Shown here in pieces: positions 17,263 through 25,553 of a DNA stretch of 41,645 bases; position 1 is the stretch's first letter; each line of letters begins with the position of its first letter. The stretch is from Chloroflexota bacterium. Lineage in GTDB: Bacteria > Chloroflexota > Limnocylindria > Limnocylindrales > CSP1-4. Location: the NCBI GenBank assembly GCA_021812735.1, contig JAKAMV010000006.1:1-41645 (forward strand), read 5' to 3'. A program made the translations under genes and the position numbers. The notes beneath the pieces were generated by a model. The model worked only from the letters and a program-made list of their open reading frames with translations, was not told the origin of the DNA and ran no database searches.

Positions 17263-19538
17263 GCCCGGCCCTCCCCGAACGAGAGGAGTCGTTCGCGGTA
17301 GTGCTCGTACTGCAGGCGCCGGGCTGCGGCCTCCGACCGCAGGTCCTCCGACAGGCCGGCGACAAGAGCGTCGAGCCGATCGAGCAGGTCGACGACCCGG
17401 TCCTGCTCGGCCATCGAGGGAACGGGGATCGAGATCTTCGCCAGCGATGCGCTGCTGACCCGTTTGAGCTTGGCGCGGGCGACGTACTTCTTCTTCTGCG
17501 AGTGGAACGACGCCGTCTGCATCGCGTACGACACGAACCTGGGGTTCAAGGCGCTCCGGAAGAGGAACGTGTCGTCGTGGATCGCGACGGCCTCGCCGCC
17601 GAGCCAGGCGACCGCCTTGGCGACGTCCTCCACCGTCTCGCCGACGGCAGCGATCACGACGTCTCCGTGGCGCGCGAATCGAAGCTGCCCCGAGAGGTCG
17701 CGTCGAACGTGCGAGATCGTCGTGCTGGTCGCCGTGCCGTAGTGCGTGTAGATCTCGCCATAGTGGATGGCCGGGATGCCGTCCTCGACCACGTCGTGCT
17801 TCGTGAACCTGCGGCCGCGGACGAACTCCCCGAGCTCGCCGAGCGTCTTCCACTCGGCGCTCGCCTCGCAGTGCAGCCATGCGGCTTCGATGTCGGCGAT
17901 GACGGCCTCGACCAGCGCCCGCCGGTCGGCCTGGCGCCGCGCGAGCTCCGCGATCTGCCCGTTGAGGACCTCGGCGACCACGGCCACGCCGCTGTCTGCA
18001 GGGTCGACGTAGGCCGGAACCGAGAGGGTGTATCCGTTCTCGGCGACCTCTCGGGCGGCCACGAGCCGCGCGAAGTGGCCTTCGTCCCCCCGCGCGGCGA
18101 GCGCGGCGAGGATCCGCTCCCGGTTCGCGGGCGAGAGCTGGTTCTTGTTGCCGGCATGGACGAACTCGCCGGACGCGTCCACGAAGAGGATCGAGTTGTC
18201 CGGCTTCGACTTCTTCAGGACGATGATGCAGGTCGCGATCGTCGTGCCGAAGAAGAGGTCGGGCGGGAGCTGGACCACGGCATCGACGAAGTTGTTGTCG
18301 ATCAGGTATCGGCGGATCTTCTGTTCGGACCCGCTGCGGTAGAGCACGCCAGGGAACTCGACGATCGCGGCAGTGCCGTCGGGAGCGAGCCAGCTGAGGA
18401 TGTGCATGACGAACGCCATGTCCGCCCTGGACCTCGGCGCGAGCACACCGGCGGGGGCGAACCGCGGGTCGTTGATCAGGAGCGCGTTCTCGTCGCCTTC
18501 CCAGCGCGTGGAGTAGGGCGGGTTGGAGACGATCGCGCCGAAGGGCTCCTCGTCCAGGTGCGCCGGGTGCAGCAGGGTGTCGCCGAGCTCGAGGTGGAAC
18601 TGCTCGAACGGCACGTCGTGCAGGAACATGTTCATGCGGGCGAGGTTGTACGTGGTGAGGTTGATCTCCTGGCCGAAGTAGCCGCGGCGGACCTTGTCAG
18701 GCCCCAAGATCCTCCTGAACTTCAGGAGCAGCGAGCCAGACCCGCAGGCCGGGTCATAGGCGCTGTCCACCTCGGTCCTGCCGGTGACCGTGATGGCGGC
18801 CAGCAGCTCGGCCACCTCAGGCGGCGTGTAGTACTCGCCGCCGGACTTGCCGGCGTCGGCGGCGTACATCTGCATCAGGTACTCATAGGCGTCGCCGAAC
18901 GCGTCGATCTCGTGGGAGCTGAAGTCGCCGAGGTCGAGAGAGCCGATCGCGCTGAGCAGCTTGCGCAGCTTCTGGTTCCGCTCGGCGACTGTGGCGCCGA
19001 GCTTGTTCGAGTTGACGTCGACGTCATCGAACAGGCCCTTGAGATCGTCCTCGCTGTCGGCGCCCACTGCCGACGCCTCGATCTCCCGGAACACCCGCTG
19101 CAGGGTCTCGTTCAGGTCCTGGTCGTCGGCGGCCCGTGCGCGGACGTTCGCGAAGAGTGCCGACGGCGGGATGAAGAAGCCCTTCTCATCGACCGTGTCC
19201 TGCCGGCCGTTCTCCGCCTCGACGTCCGACAGGCGCGCGTAGTCGAACCCAGGATCACCGGCGCGGCGCTCCTGCTCGTTCAGGTAGGCGGTGAGGTTCT
19301 CCGAGACGAAGCGGTAGAAGAGGAAGCCGAGGACGTAGCTCTTGAAGTCCCATCCGTCGACGCTGCCGCGTAGGTCTGTCGCGATGCGCCAGATCGTCCT
19401 GTGGAGTTCGGCGCGCTGGACTTCACGGATGCCGGGCGTCATCTGGGCCGGTCTCGGGATGGGCTGGGCAGGCGGGCTGGATGGCGCGACGGAGACGGGA
19501 CCCGGGACGGGCTCGCCGCGCTCCTCGTCGATGGCCAA
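17259..19538 (-). CDS. hsdM: Type I restriction HsdM fused to a single-TRD HsdS
   Basis: 759 residues from ATG 19538. Residues about 35-500 are an N6-adenine methyltransferase: helical N-terminus (ELHRTIWRIATDLRG), SAM motif DPACGSGS at 262-269, catalytic NPPY at 339-342. Residues about 563-710 are one target-recognition domain (EWKTLGELGEFVRGRRF, GDVVIAAVGETVED, IPVPSMAEQDRVV) with a conserved-region helix at 712-755. Ordinary HsdS has two such domains; this is a half S fused in frame to M, with no separate hsdS in the window. Two fusion subunits should pair to read a palindromic, split target. The first 30 residues are Pro-rich, and an internal start at M33 is possible. Confidence 0.92.
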   Translation of the reverse strand: MAIDEERGEPVPGPVSVAPSSPPAQPIPRPAQMTPGIREVQRAELHRTIWRIATDLRGSVDGWDFKSYVLGFLFYRFVSENLTAYLNEQERRAGDPGFDYARLSDVEAENGRQDTVDEKGFFIPPSALFANVRARAADDQDLNETLQRVFREIEASAVGADSEDDLKGLFDDVDVNSNKLGATVAERNQKLRKLLSAIGSLDLGDFSSHEIDAFGDAYEYLMQMYAADAGKSGGEYYTPPEVAELLAAITVTGRTEVDSAYDPACGSGSLLLKFRRILGPDKVRRGYFGQEINLTTYNLARMNMFLHDVPFEQFHLELGDTLLHPAHLDEEPFGAIVSNPPYSTRWEGDENALLINDPRFAPAGVLAPRSRADMAFVMHILSWLAPDGTAAIVEFPGVLYRSGSEQKIRRYLIDNNFVDAVVQLPPDLFFGTTIATCIIVLKKSKPDNSILFVDASGEFVHAGNKNQLSPANRERILAALAARGDEGHFARLVAAREVAENGYTLSVPAYVDPADSGVAVVAEVLNGQIAELARRQADRRALVEAVIADIEAAWLHCEASAEWKTLGELGEFVRGRRFTKHDVVEDGIPAIHYGEIYTHYGTATSTTISHVRRDLSGQLRFARHGDVVIAAVGETVEDVAKAVAWLGGEAVAIHDDTFLFRSALNPRFVSYAMQTASFHSQKKKYVARAKLKRVSSASLAKISIPVPSMAEQDRVVDLLDRLDALVAGLSEDLRSEAAARRLQYEHYRERLLSFGEGRA

Positions 19539-19828
19539 GGGTTCCCCCTACATGGGCTCGTCCGCCGGTCGTTCGCGACAGTGTAGGCGTCAGCAGGCCC
19601 GCATTCGACGTTGGCTCGCGGCGGGGGCGCTCGGGCGTAAGCCCGCGGGCCGTCAGGCGCTCCCGCCTCGTCGTCGACCTGCCAGGCCTCGGGAGGGGAC
19701 CGGATCGGCGCGGTCACGGGCGCCGAGCACGTTCTGGCGACGCGGTGATCCAGCCGGGCTCGAAGCGCAGGGCGGGCCGCGACCTACCGCCCGGCCGGCG
19801 CGAAGGGCCGGTCGGGCGGCGACCCGGC

Positions 19829-21556
19829 TCAGTGCACGGCGCCGACGGAGCTCATCGTGAACATGGAGAGGACAGGGGAGACGGCGTCGTGCTCGGGCGC
19901 GCCGTCGCGCCGCTGGGGTCCCTCCCAGGGCGATCGGGGCGCCGGCAGGATCGCGCGGACCTCCAGCAGCCGGCCCCAGGCAAGGCCTGCGCGGAGCTGG
20001 AGCGAGGCGAGGGCGGCAGTGGCCCCCGTCCGCTCGATCCCCTTGACGAGCTCGAGGGCAACCTTCGCGGTCTCGCCCGCCGCGCCGTCGCATGCGGTCA
20101 CGCTCTCCAGAGCCGCTCGGGCGGATGTCGTGTCACGGGCGGCGAGGCAGGCCCGCGCAAGGAGCAGCTGTCCATCCGGGTTGGGCAGGGCCGCCTTCAC
20201 GCGCACCAGGATCGGATGAGCGTCCGCAAGCCTGCCGCCCGCCTCGAGGGCGATCGCACACCTGACCTGGTCCCTCGGGTCCGCGAGGTGCAGGTCGTCG
20301 TCGGTGCGGCCGAGCGCCTTCACCGCCCCCTCGTAGTCGCCGCGCATCGCGCTCGCCTCGGCGTGCTGGCTTCTGGCGGTGTCTGGGTCGATCAGGCCTC
20401 GCGCGAGGGCGTCGTCCGCTGCCGTGTCGAGTGCGTCGGCGTCCTCGAGGCGGATGAAGCAGTCGAGGGCGATCTGGCGGCCAGCCCGCTCGTACTTGGC
20501 CCTGTCGCGGCCGGAGCGGTCGATGACGTCAGCGATGGTGCTCAGGGCCGACTGCCAGTCTCCCAGTCGGGCCGAGGTCATCGCGAGGAGGCGCTCAGCC
20601 TCGAGGTCGTCACGGTCCCGCGACTCGAGGAACAGTGCCAGGGCCCGACGGTGCGCCGCCTCGTCGCAGTAGGCGTCGCCGAGCAGCCCGAGGATCGCGC
20701 CGTTGAGGAGGCGGCCGTCCCGGTCGTCCGGCTCCAGCGCCCGGAATGCCCCGACCTGCGTGAGGGCCTCGAACGCGCGGTCCGCGTGCCAGTAGGCCAG
20801 GGCCGCCAGATAGGACACAGGCCCGCGGGAATCGCCCTCGGCCCCGGCAAGCAGGCGCTCGGCCAGCGCGACGGCCTCGTCGTGACGCTCGGAGGCCATC
20901 AGGGCCTCGCACCGGGCGATCTCCGCGAGCTCGCCCTCGCCCGCCTCGGAGAGCGCGGCCATGGCCGCGGGCGCCTGTCCGAGCGCGAGGAGCGACCGGC
21001 CGGCAACGAGCGAGGCGACGATGCGCGACCCGTGCGGCAGATCGCCGCCCAGCGCGGAGCGCGCCCGCTGCAGCGCCCTCGCGTAACTCCGGCGGTTGAA
21101 CGCGTCGAGCGCGAGGGCGACCTCGCGGCGCGGCGTGAGCGGCTCTCGGCTGATGCGGCCGGCGATCCGGCGCGAGAGGTCGAACGCCCCCCGCGTGTTG
21201 GCCTCATTGAAGGCGTCGAGCAGGGCGTCCCCGGACCCGGCGACCGCGCCGGCAGGCTCGGCCGCGTTTGGGCCTGACGTGCCGAAGACGGGCTCCCAGC
21301 GCGTGCCGAAGGCCGCGGCGATCCGGTCGAGGAGCGAGGCCTGGATGCCATGGCGCCCGGACTCCAGCCGGGCGACGACGGACTGGGTCGTCCCGATGCG
21401 GGACGCGAACTCGGCCTGGGTCAGGCCCAGGGAGGATCGCAGCCGCGCGACGGCGAGGGCGACGTTGGCGTGCGGGTAGCGCGCCGCGTAGGCCTCGTCG
21501 AGGCCCTCGACGCTGGCGAAGTCGGGGAACAGGTCGGTGGGTCGGGGCGTGGTCAT
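19829..21556 (-). CDS. XRE-family regulator with large TPR-like domain
   Basis: 575 residues from ATG 21556. An XRE helix-turn-helix occupies about 35-88 (LRSSLGLTQAEFASRIGTTQSVVARLESG). The other roughly 480 residues are Ala/Leu-rich helical repeats resembling TPRs (for example YARALQRARSALGGDLPHGSRI). The ATG overlaps the stop of a RelE/HigB-like toxin gene (ATGA), the toxin-first order of higBA. The N-terminal HTH would make it the antitoxin and repressor, but it is about five times longer than HigA. Palindromic sites at 21987-22005 and 22099-22118 are its likely operators. The TPR region could sense a ligand or protein. The 290 bp between this gene and hsdM (19539-19828) shows no gene I can support. 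Confidence 0.75.
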   Translation of the reverse strand: MTTPRPTDLFPDFASVEGLDEAYAARYPHANVALAVARLRSSLGLTQAEFASRIGTTQSVVARLESGRHGIQASLLDRIAAAFGTRWEPVFGTSGPNAAEPAGAVAGSGDALLDAFNEANTRGAFDLSRRIAGRISREPLTPRREVALALDAFNRRSYARALQRARSALGGDLPHGSRIVASLVAGRSLLALGQAPAAMAALSEAGEGELAEIARCEALMASERHDEAVALAERLLAGAEGDSRGPVSYLAALAYWHADRAFEALTQVGAFRALEPDDRDGRLLNGAILGLLGDAYCDEAAHRRALALFLESRDRDDLEAERLLAMTSARLGDWQSALSTIADVIDRSGRDRAKYERAGRQIALDCFIRLEDADALDTAADDALARGLIDPDTARSQHAEASAMRGDYEGAVKALGRTDDDLHLADPRDQVRCAIALEAGGRLADAHPILVRVKAALPNPDGQLLLARACLAARDTTSARAALESVTACDGAAGETAKVALELVKGIERTGATAALASLQLRAGLAWGRLLEVRAILPAPRSPWEGPQRRDGAPEHDAVSPVLSMFTMSSVGAVH

Positions 21557-21960
21557 CTCATTCGGTCTGCATCGCGGGTGGCGGGGTCGGAGAGGGCGAG
21601 CTCGTAGCGGTCCAGGCGGGCGTTGAACACCTCGAGCTCTCGGCGGGGCAGGTCGCCCTTCTTCATGGCGCCGTCGACCGCGATGACCGCTGGCCGGCCG
21701 GCGACCCTGGTGAAGCGGAAGAACTGGCGGAAGCGCCCGACGCGGTGCCGGACGCGGGACTCCCAGAGGCTCTCGAAGCCCTCCAGCTTCTTGACGGGCT
21801 GCCCGGGGTCCTTGCCGTAGAGCTCGCCGGACGCCCGGATGTGGACCATTCGGTCGACGAGGTCGCTGAGGACCGCCTTGAGGACATCGGGCTGCGGATG
21901 GCAGTTCATCATCCACTCGCGGCCGCGGGCCGACACATACACGTCGCGGTCTTCCGGCAT
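21553..21960 (-). CDS. RelE/HigB-like toxin protein
   Basis: 135 residues from ATG 21960; a GTG at 21984 would add eight. The segment LYGKDPGQPVKKLEGFESLWESRVRHRV and then GRFRQFFRF...PAVIAVDGAMKKGDLPRRELEVFNARLDRY follows the RelE/ParE-fold pattern of phage-derived Gp49-like HigB toxins: a basic strand, a hydrophobic strand ending in AMKK, and a C-terminal helix. Such proteins cleave mRNA on the ribosome. The stop overlaps the XRE-TPR gene start by 4 bp. The gene is divergent from the ubiquitin-like operon across 208 bp. The candidate promoter places transcription start only 10-15 nt from the ATG, so the message may have a very short leader. Confidence 0.7.
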   Translation of the reverse strand: MPEDRDVYVSARGREWMMNCHPQPDVLKAVLSDLVDRMVHIRASGELYGKDPGQPVKKLEGFESLWESRVRHRVGRFRQFFRFTRVAGRPAVIAVDGAMKKGDLPRRELEVFNARLDRYELALSDPATRDADRMR

Positions 21961-21982
21961 CTCGGCTTGGCGGCTGCCCCCC

Positions 21983-22011
21983 ACGCTATTGCGATTCTGC
22001 TATGTCGTCAA
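21983..22011 (-). promoter_or_regulatory. Toxin-operon promoter with operator copy 1
   Basis: On the minus strand TTGACG (22011-22006) is followed 17 bp later by TAGCGT (21988-21983), a good -35 and weak -10 leading into the RelE-like gene. The spacer and -10 contain 21987-22005, which matches the perfect palindrome at 22099-22118 in 15 of 19 positions, including the complete right half TTCTGCTAT. A regulator bound here would block RNA polymerase. The likely binder is the XRE-TPR protein of the same operon. Confidence 0.6.
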
Positions 22012-22091
22012 GTTACACGTTCGTTGCCCCCGGTCCGGGGGACCGCGCACAGCATGACCGTACTCCATCGCGACACGGCCCGCGGCGCCGC

Positions 22092-22119
22092 TTGTCGAAT
22101 ATAGCAGTTCTGCTATATG
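22092..22119 (+). promoter_or_regulatory. Ubl-operon promoter with palindromic operator copy 2
   Basis: TTGTCG (22092-22097), 16 bp, then TATATG (22114-22119) form a plausible promoter 50 bp upstream of the ubiquitin-like gene. Within it lies a perfect 9-bp palindrome, ATATAGCAG and CTGCTATAT with a TT centre, at 22099-22118. A diverged copy is in the opposite promoter at 21987-22005. Operators inside both divergent promoters imply one repressor controlling toxin/antitoxin-like genes and the conjugation operon together. Confidence 0.7.
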
Positions 22120-22168
22120 CTCCCGTCCATGGAGCGGGCGCCCGCCCGCGCAGGGAACGGGAGACGAG

Positions 22169-22459
22169 ATGAGCAGCAGCGCGAAGGACGTGGAGGTGCA
22201 CGTCCAGTCCCTCAAGACCAACGCCAAGACGCACTTCAAGGTGCCGGAGTCGACGACGCTCGACGAGGTCTGGACCATCGCGGCGGACCCGGAGCACCTC
22301 GATGAGCCGCGATCCCCCGGCGACACCATCCGCTGCAAGGGCGGCGCCGACCTCAGCGACCGCCTCGGCGCCACCCTGGCTCAGCTCGCGGCGGAGGGCG
22401 TCTGCCACGCGCGCCAGTTCGAGGTGCGCGGACCGTCGGGCGGCGCGGTCGACGCATGA
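22169..22459 (+). CDS. Ubiquitin-like protein of a Bil-like conjugation operon
   Basis: 96 residues from ATG 22169 with GGGAGACGAG just upstream. The protein starts with a beta-rich segment (KDVEVHVQSLKTNAKTHFKVPESTTLDEVW), as in small beta-grasp Ubls, and ends EVRGPSGGAVDA. Gly91-Gly92 are followed by four residues, so the tail would need trimming before activation, as for eukaryotic ubiquitin precursors. The next three genes are E2-like, JAMM-protease and E1-like, overlapping or abutting. The order Ubl-E2-JAMM-E1 is that of bacterial ISG15-like (Bil) anti-phage operons. Bil Ubls often carry two beta-grasp domains; this one has space for one. Confidence 0.72.
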   Translation: MSSSAKDVEVHVQSLKTNAKTHFKVPESTTLDEVWTIAADPEHLDEPRSPGDTIRCKGGADLSDRLGATLAQLAAEGVCHARQFEVRGPSGGAVDA

Positions 22460-22938
22460 GCGACCGGCCCCTGCCCTCGCTCGTCGACCCCCTCCTCGCG
22501 CGTGCCGCCTTCGAGCGGCACGCGCCCGCGGCCCTCGAGGGGCTCTCCTGGCACGAGCTGACGCCCCTGTCGATCGCGGTCGACCTCGAGGCCCTTCGCG
22601 CCGACGGCGAGCGCGATCGCTACGTGCTGAGGCTCGACTTCGCCTACTACCCCGACTGGCCGCCGCGGGCGACGTTCCTCGACCCGGCGACTGGCCGCCC
22701 CGACCCGTCGGCCTGGCCGCGGATCGAGGGTGCCGGCCACATCGGCTTCCACCCGACCTACGGGGACGCGGAGTGGGGCATGGTCTGCAACTCGATGTTC
22801 TTCGAGTACTACTTCTGGGGCGGCCACAGTCCCGACGGGGCGATCGCGTGGAAGAAGGACTCCCATACCTTCGCCGCCTCCATCAACGTCCTCAGGGACG
22901 TGCTGCAGGCCCCGTTCTACAAAGGACCGAGCAGGTGA
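22456..22938 (+). CDS. E2-like ubiquitin-conjugating protein
   Basis: 160 residues from ATG 22456, overlapping the Ubl stop (ATGA). It shows the UBC-fold landmarks: a central strand pair ending in YPDWPP at 65-70 (the E2 YPxxPP turn), RATFLDPATG, and then HPTYGDAEWGMVCNSMFFEYYFW, where Cys111 stands in the position of the E2 catalytic cysteine after an HP segment. The C-terminus is a helix (HTFAASINVLRDVL). It should accept the Ubl as a thioester from the E1 encoded two genes downstream and pass it to a target. It lies in the middle of a four-gene, fully overlapping operon. Confidence 0.78.
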   Translation: MSDRPLPSLVDPLLARAAFERHAPAALEGLSWHELTPLSIAVDLEALRADGERDRYVLRLDFAYYPDWPPRATFLDPATGRPDPSAWPRIEGAGHIGFHPTYGDAEWGMVCNSMFFEYYFWGGHSPDGAIAWKKDSHTFAASINVLRDVLQAPFYKGPSR

Positions 22939-23423
22939 GCGCGCCGCGACTGGTCGTCCCGCGAGCGATCTGGGACGACACCACGGCCGTGTTCGCGACC
23001 TTCTCGGCGGCCGGCCTCGAGGGCGGATGCCTCTGGTACGGCGTCCCTGGCACCCTGCGTGTCGTGCGGCTGGGCGTGCCGCGTCAGCGCGGGCGGCCGC
23101 GCAACTTCGAGATCGAACCTGCGGCCCTCGAGGAGCTCAACGCAGGCATCGGCGACGACCTCGCCGTCGTTGCGCAGCTCCACGGGCACCCGGGATGGGA
23201 CGTCCGGCATTCCCCGTGGGACGACGACCTGATCGTGTCGCGCCGAGCGGTGTCGATCGTCCTCCCGTGGTATGGCGCCCATGTCGACCTCGCGGCCTGC
23301 GGCGTGCACGTCCACGGACCTGCGGGCTGGTCGATGCTGCCGCCCGGCGATGCCCTCGCCTCGATCGAGGTCGTCGACGATGGAGGCGAGGCTCGCCCGA
23401 CGCTGGACCTCCGATGGCCCTGA
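22935..23423 (+). CDS. JAMM/MPN metalloprotease (Ubl-processing or deconjugating)
   Basis: 162 residues from GTG 22935 (GTGA overlap with the E2 stop). The complete JAMM zinc motif is present: Glu29 in LEGGCLWYG, His83 and His85 in HGHPG, Ser93 and Asp96 in HSPWDD, the E...HxHP...SxxD pattern. In Ubl systems such proteases trim the Ubl precursor to its terminal Gly-Gly and remove it from targets. The four-residue extension after Gly-Gly in the neighbouring Ubl gives it an obvious substrate. The stop lies inside the next gene (10-bp overlap). Confidence 0.82.
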   Translation: MSAPRLVVPRAIWDDTTAVFATFSAAGLEGGCLWYGVPGTLRVVRLGVPRQRGRPRNFEIEPAALEELNAGIGDDLAVVAQLHGHPGWDVRHSPWDDDLIVSRRAVSIVLPWYGAHVDLAACGVHVHGPAGWSMLPPGDALASIEVVDDGGEARPTLDLRWP

Positions 23424-24928
23424 GCAGCGGGGACCGCCACCTGCGCACGGACAGCCGAGTCCGGCTCGGCGCTCTGCGCCCCTCGCCACGGCGCGTCGTG
23501 GTCGCGACGGACGCAGCCGGCTCGCGGACCTTCGCCGCGCAGGCCGTCCTCGCGCTCGCGGTCGACCTCGTGGCGCGGATGTTCGGGGTGGTCGAGGCAG
23601 TCAGCATCGACGTGCCCTCGGCGCCGGTCATCCCCGGCGCCTTCCCGCGCCCCGGAGCGTCCGGGACAGGGCTCGACGAGCGCCTGCTCGATGTGGCGCG
23701 GCGCGTGTCAGGGGGCGAGATCGAGGTCGTCGCCGACCGCGCCGCGGCGGGCGACATCCTGGTCTGGTCCGGCCACGGGCCGGCGCCGCGCCACGAGGGC
23801 CTCGTGGTGCGCGCCCACGGCGACGGGTTCGCGGCCTTCTGCTCCACGGAGCGGGCCGCGCCCGCTGTCGCGCCGCGACGGCTGGAAGCCCTCGGCCCGC
23901 ACCTCGCCGCCTGCCTCGCCGCCGACCGCGTCTTCCGGCACCTGCGCTCCTTGGACGTCACCGGGACCTTCGAGGTCGACCTCTCGACCCTCGGGGCCCC
24001 CGCCTGGTCGTCCGCGGAGCGCAGCCAAGACCTTGTCGTTCCGCCTGCCTACCTGGTCGGCCTCGGCGCCGTCGGCGGGGCGTACCTGTACACGGCGGCC
24101 GCCTCTCGGAACCTCAACGCGGCGCTCGTCGGGATCGACCCTGACATCGTGGACCCGACCAGCCGCAACCGGCTCCTCACCGCGGAGCACGCGGATGTCG
24201 GCGCGCGCAAGGCCGACCTCGGGGCGAGGCTCGCGGCCGGCTCGGGCGTGGCCTTCCACCCGAACCGGGCATATCTGGCCGAGTACCTCGTCGAGGCTGG
24301 GCGGTCCCTTCCCGCCGCCCTGCTCGCGACCGAGTCCCTGTTCAGGTACGAGTACGTGCTCTCGTGCGTGGACCGGAACACCTCGCGCCGCGACATCGCG
24401 GCCCTGCAGCCTCGCCATGTCGTGTCGGGCTCGACCGACGGGCTCCGCGCCGAGTCGACCTACTACTCCCATGCCGGGGCGTGCGAATGCCTGGCATGCA
24501 ACCACCCCGTCCTCGAGGCGGACATGCGGGACATGGCCGACGAACTCGCTTCACTTGGCGCGCCTGAACGGGCCGAGCGCCTGCGGCTCGCCGGGGCGTC
24601 CCCGGAGGCCGCGGCGGCCATCGAGGACTTCCTCGAGCACCGCCGGTGCGGCAGCGTCGGCGAGACGGAGCTCCGGCGCCTCGGCGCGGCGATCGACGGG
24701 CCCGAATGGTCGGTCGGGTTCGTCTCGGCGGCGGCCGGCGTCCTGCTCGCGGCCCGCCACATCACCCTCGTCCGATCTGGCCCGCCGGCCGCGGCCGAGT
24801 TCCGGCTCTACTTCACCGGTGCCGGTTCCGTCTCGTCCAGCACTGCGCAGCGGAAGCCGACGTGCGACGTCTGCGGGCCCGCCGATGCGCAGGCGCGCTT
24901 CGCCCGCCGCTGGGGCGGCTCAGGATGA
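23414..24928 (+). CDS. E1-like Ubl-activating enzyme (ThiF/MoeB fold)
   Basis: 504 residues from ATG 23414. The C-terminal half is a ThiF adenylation domain: GLGAVGG at 216-222, acidic Asp242 and Asp244, SRNRLL at 250-255, CVDRN at 318-322. Cysteine pairs at 359/362 (CLAC) and 484/487 (CDVC) can form the structural zinc site. Cys412 in RRCGSVGETEL is a good candidate for the thioester cysteine. Residues 1-200 are an additional alpha/beta domain that I cannot name. The protein would adenylate the processed Ubl C-terminus and transfer it to the E2. It ends the operon; a hairpin follows 28 bp downstream. Confidence 0.82.
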   Translation: MALSSGDRHLRTDSRVRLGALRPSPRRVVVATDAAGSRTFAAQAVLALAVDLVARMFGVVEAVSIDVPSAPVIPGAFPRPGASGTGLDERLLDVARRVSGGEIEVVADRAAAGDILVWSGHGPAPRHEGLVVRAHGDGFAAFCSTERAAPAVAPRRLEALGPHLAACLAADRVFRHLRSLDVTGTFEVDLSTLGAPAWSSAERSQDLVVPPAYLVGLGAVGGAYLYTAAASRNLNAALVGIDPDIVDPTSRNRLLTAEHADVGARKADLGARLAAGSGVAFHPNRAYLAEYLVEAGRSLPAALLATESLFRYEYVLSCVDRNTSRRDIAALQPRHVVSGSTDGLRAESTYYSHAGACECLACNHPVLEADMRDMADELASLGAPERAERLRLAGASPEAAAAIEDFLEHRRCGSVGETELRRLGAAIDGPEWSVGFVSAAAGVLLAARHITLVRSGPPAAAEFRLYFTGAGSVSSSTAQRKPTCDVCGPADAQARFARRWGGSG

Positions 24929-24955
24929 CGGCGCCAGCCGGACCCTTGACGCACT

Positions 24956-24975
24956 GGCCGGTCGGCCTACCGGCC
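24956..24975. terminator. Hairpin between convergent genes
   Basis: GGCCGGT and ACCGGCC form a perfect 7-bp stem with a 6-nt loop, between the E1 stop (24928) and the end of the minus-strand gene at 25059. There is no T-run on either side, so intrinsic termination is unproven. Its position suits a bidirectional transcription barrier. Confidence 0.35.
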
Positions 24976-25058
24976 GGACACGGCCCCGCCCGACGGCAGC
25001 GTGTGGCCTATGATCGCTGCCTGGCCATCGCGATGCGGGGGAGTCGTTGTACGCAGGA

Positions 25059-25469
25059 TCAGGGCAGGCGGTCGAGGTACTCCCGGACGGAGCGATCCCG
25101 CCGCACCGCCGCCAGGACCCGGTAGAGCCCCTGCTCGGCGGCCTCCGGGGTGACTCCGCCGGCGAGCGACTCCCGGTGGACCTGGCGGTAGCCCGAGTCG
25201 CCAGGGCGTCGGCCGAGCGCAGCTGCCCGCAGGGCGAGGCCGGTCGGTCTCAGGAACGCCGCGAGCCCGACCCCGTCGGCGCCCTCGGGCGCGAGCTCGA
25301 GCCTCAGGCTCCATCGGCGCCCCAGGGCGAGCTCGAAGCACCAGTGGAGGGCGCCGTCGGCCCGGCGCTCCTGGCGGACGGACGTGGCTGGCGCAGCCAT
25401 CGGGGCCCAGACGGGCACGAGGAGACCCCTGAAGACGTCACCCGCCCTGTTTACAGCTACGTGGTTCAT
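25059..25469 (-). CDS. Hypothetical protein
   Basis: 136 residues from ATG 25469, preceded by GAGGAG with 5 nt spacing, which fixes the start. The protein has WCFELALGRRWSLRLELAPEG (beta strands) and then a helical end (TPEAAEQGLYRVLAAVRRDRSVREYLDRL). I do not recognise the family. It is convergent with the E1 gene and divergent from the Kiwa-like membrane gene across 84 bp, so it is probably a single-gene unit of the island. A plus-strand frame over the same bases lacks plausible protein composition. Confidence 0.6.
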   Translation of the reverse strand: MNHVAVNRAGDVFRGLLVPVWAPMAAPATSVRQERRADGALHWCFELALGRRWSLRLELAPEGADGVGLAAFLRPTGLALRAAALGRRPGDSGYRQVHRESLAGGVTPEAAEQGLYRVLAAVRRDRSVREYLDRLP

Positions 25470-25553
25470 GCGAGCTCCTCGATCCCGACGCCACTGCGCC
25501 CGCCCCGGCAGGGCGCACCCCGCATCCCGACTGCCACGCTGACCTGAGGCGAG

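Noticed and set aside
22169..24928. Type II CBASS
   Set aside because: E1, E2 and JAMM functions occur there too, but no CD-NTase or effector gene is present and a separate Ubl gene is.
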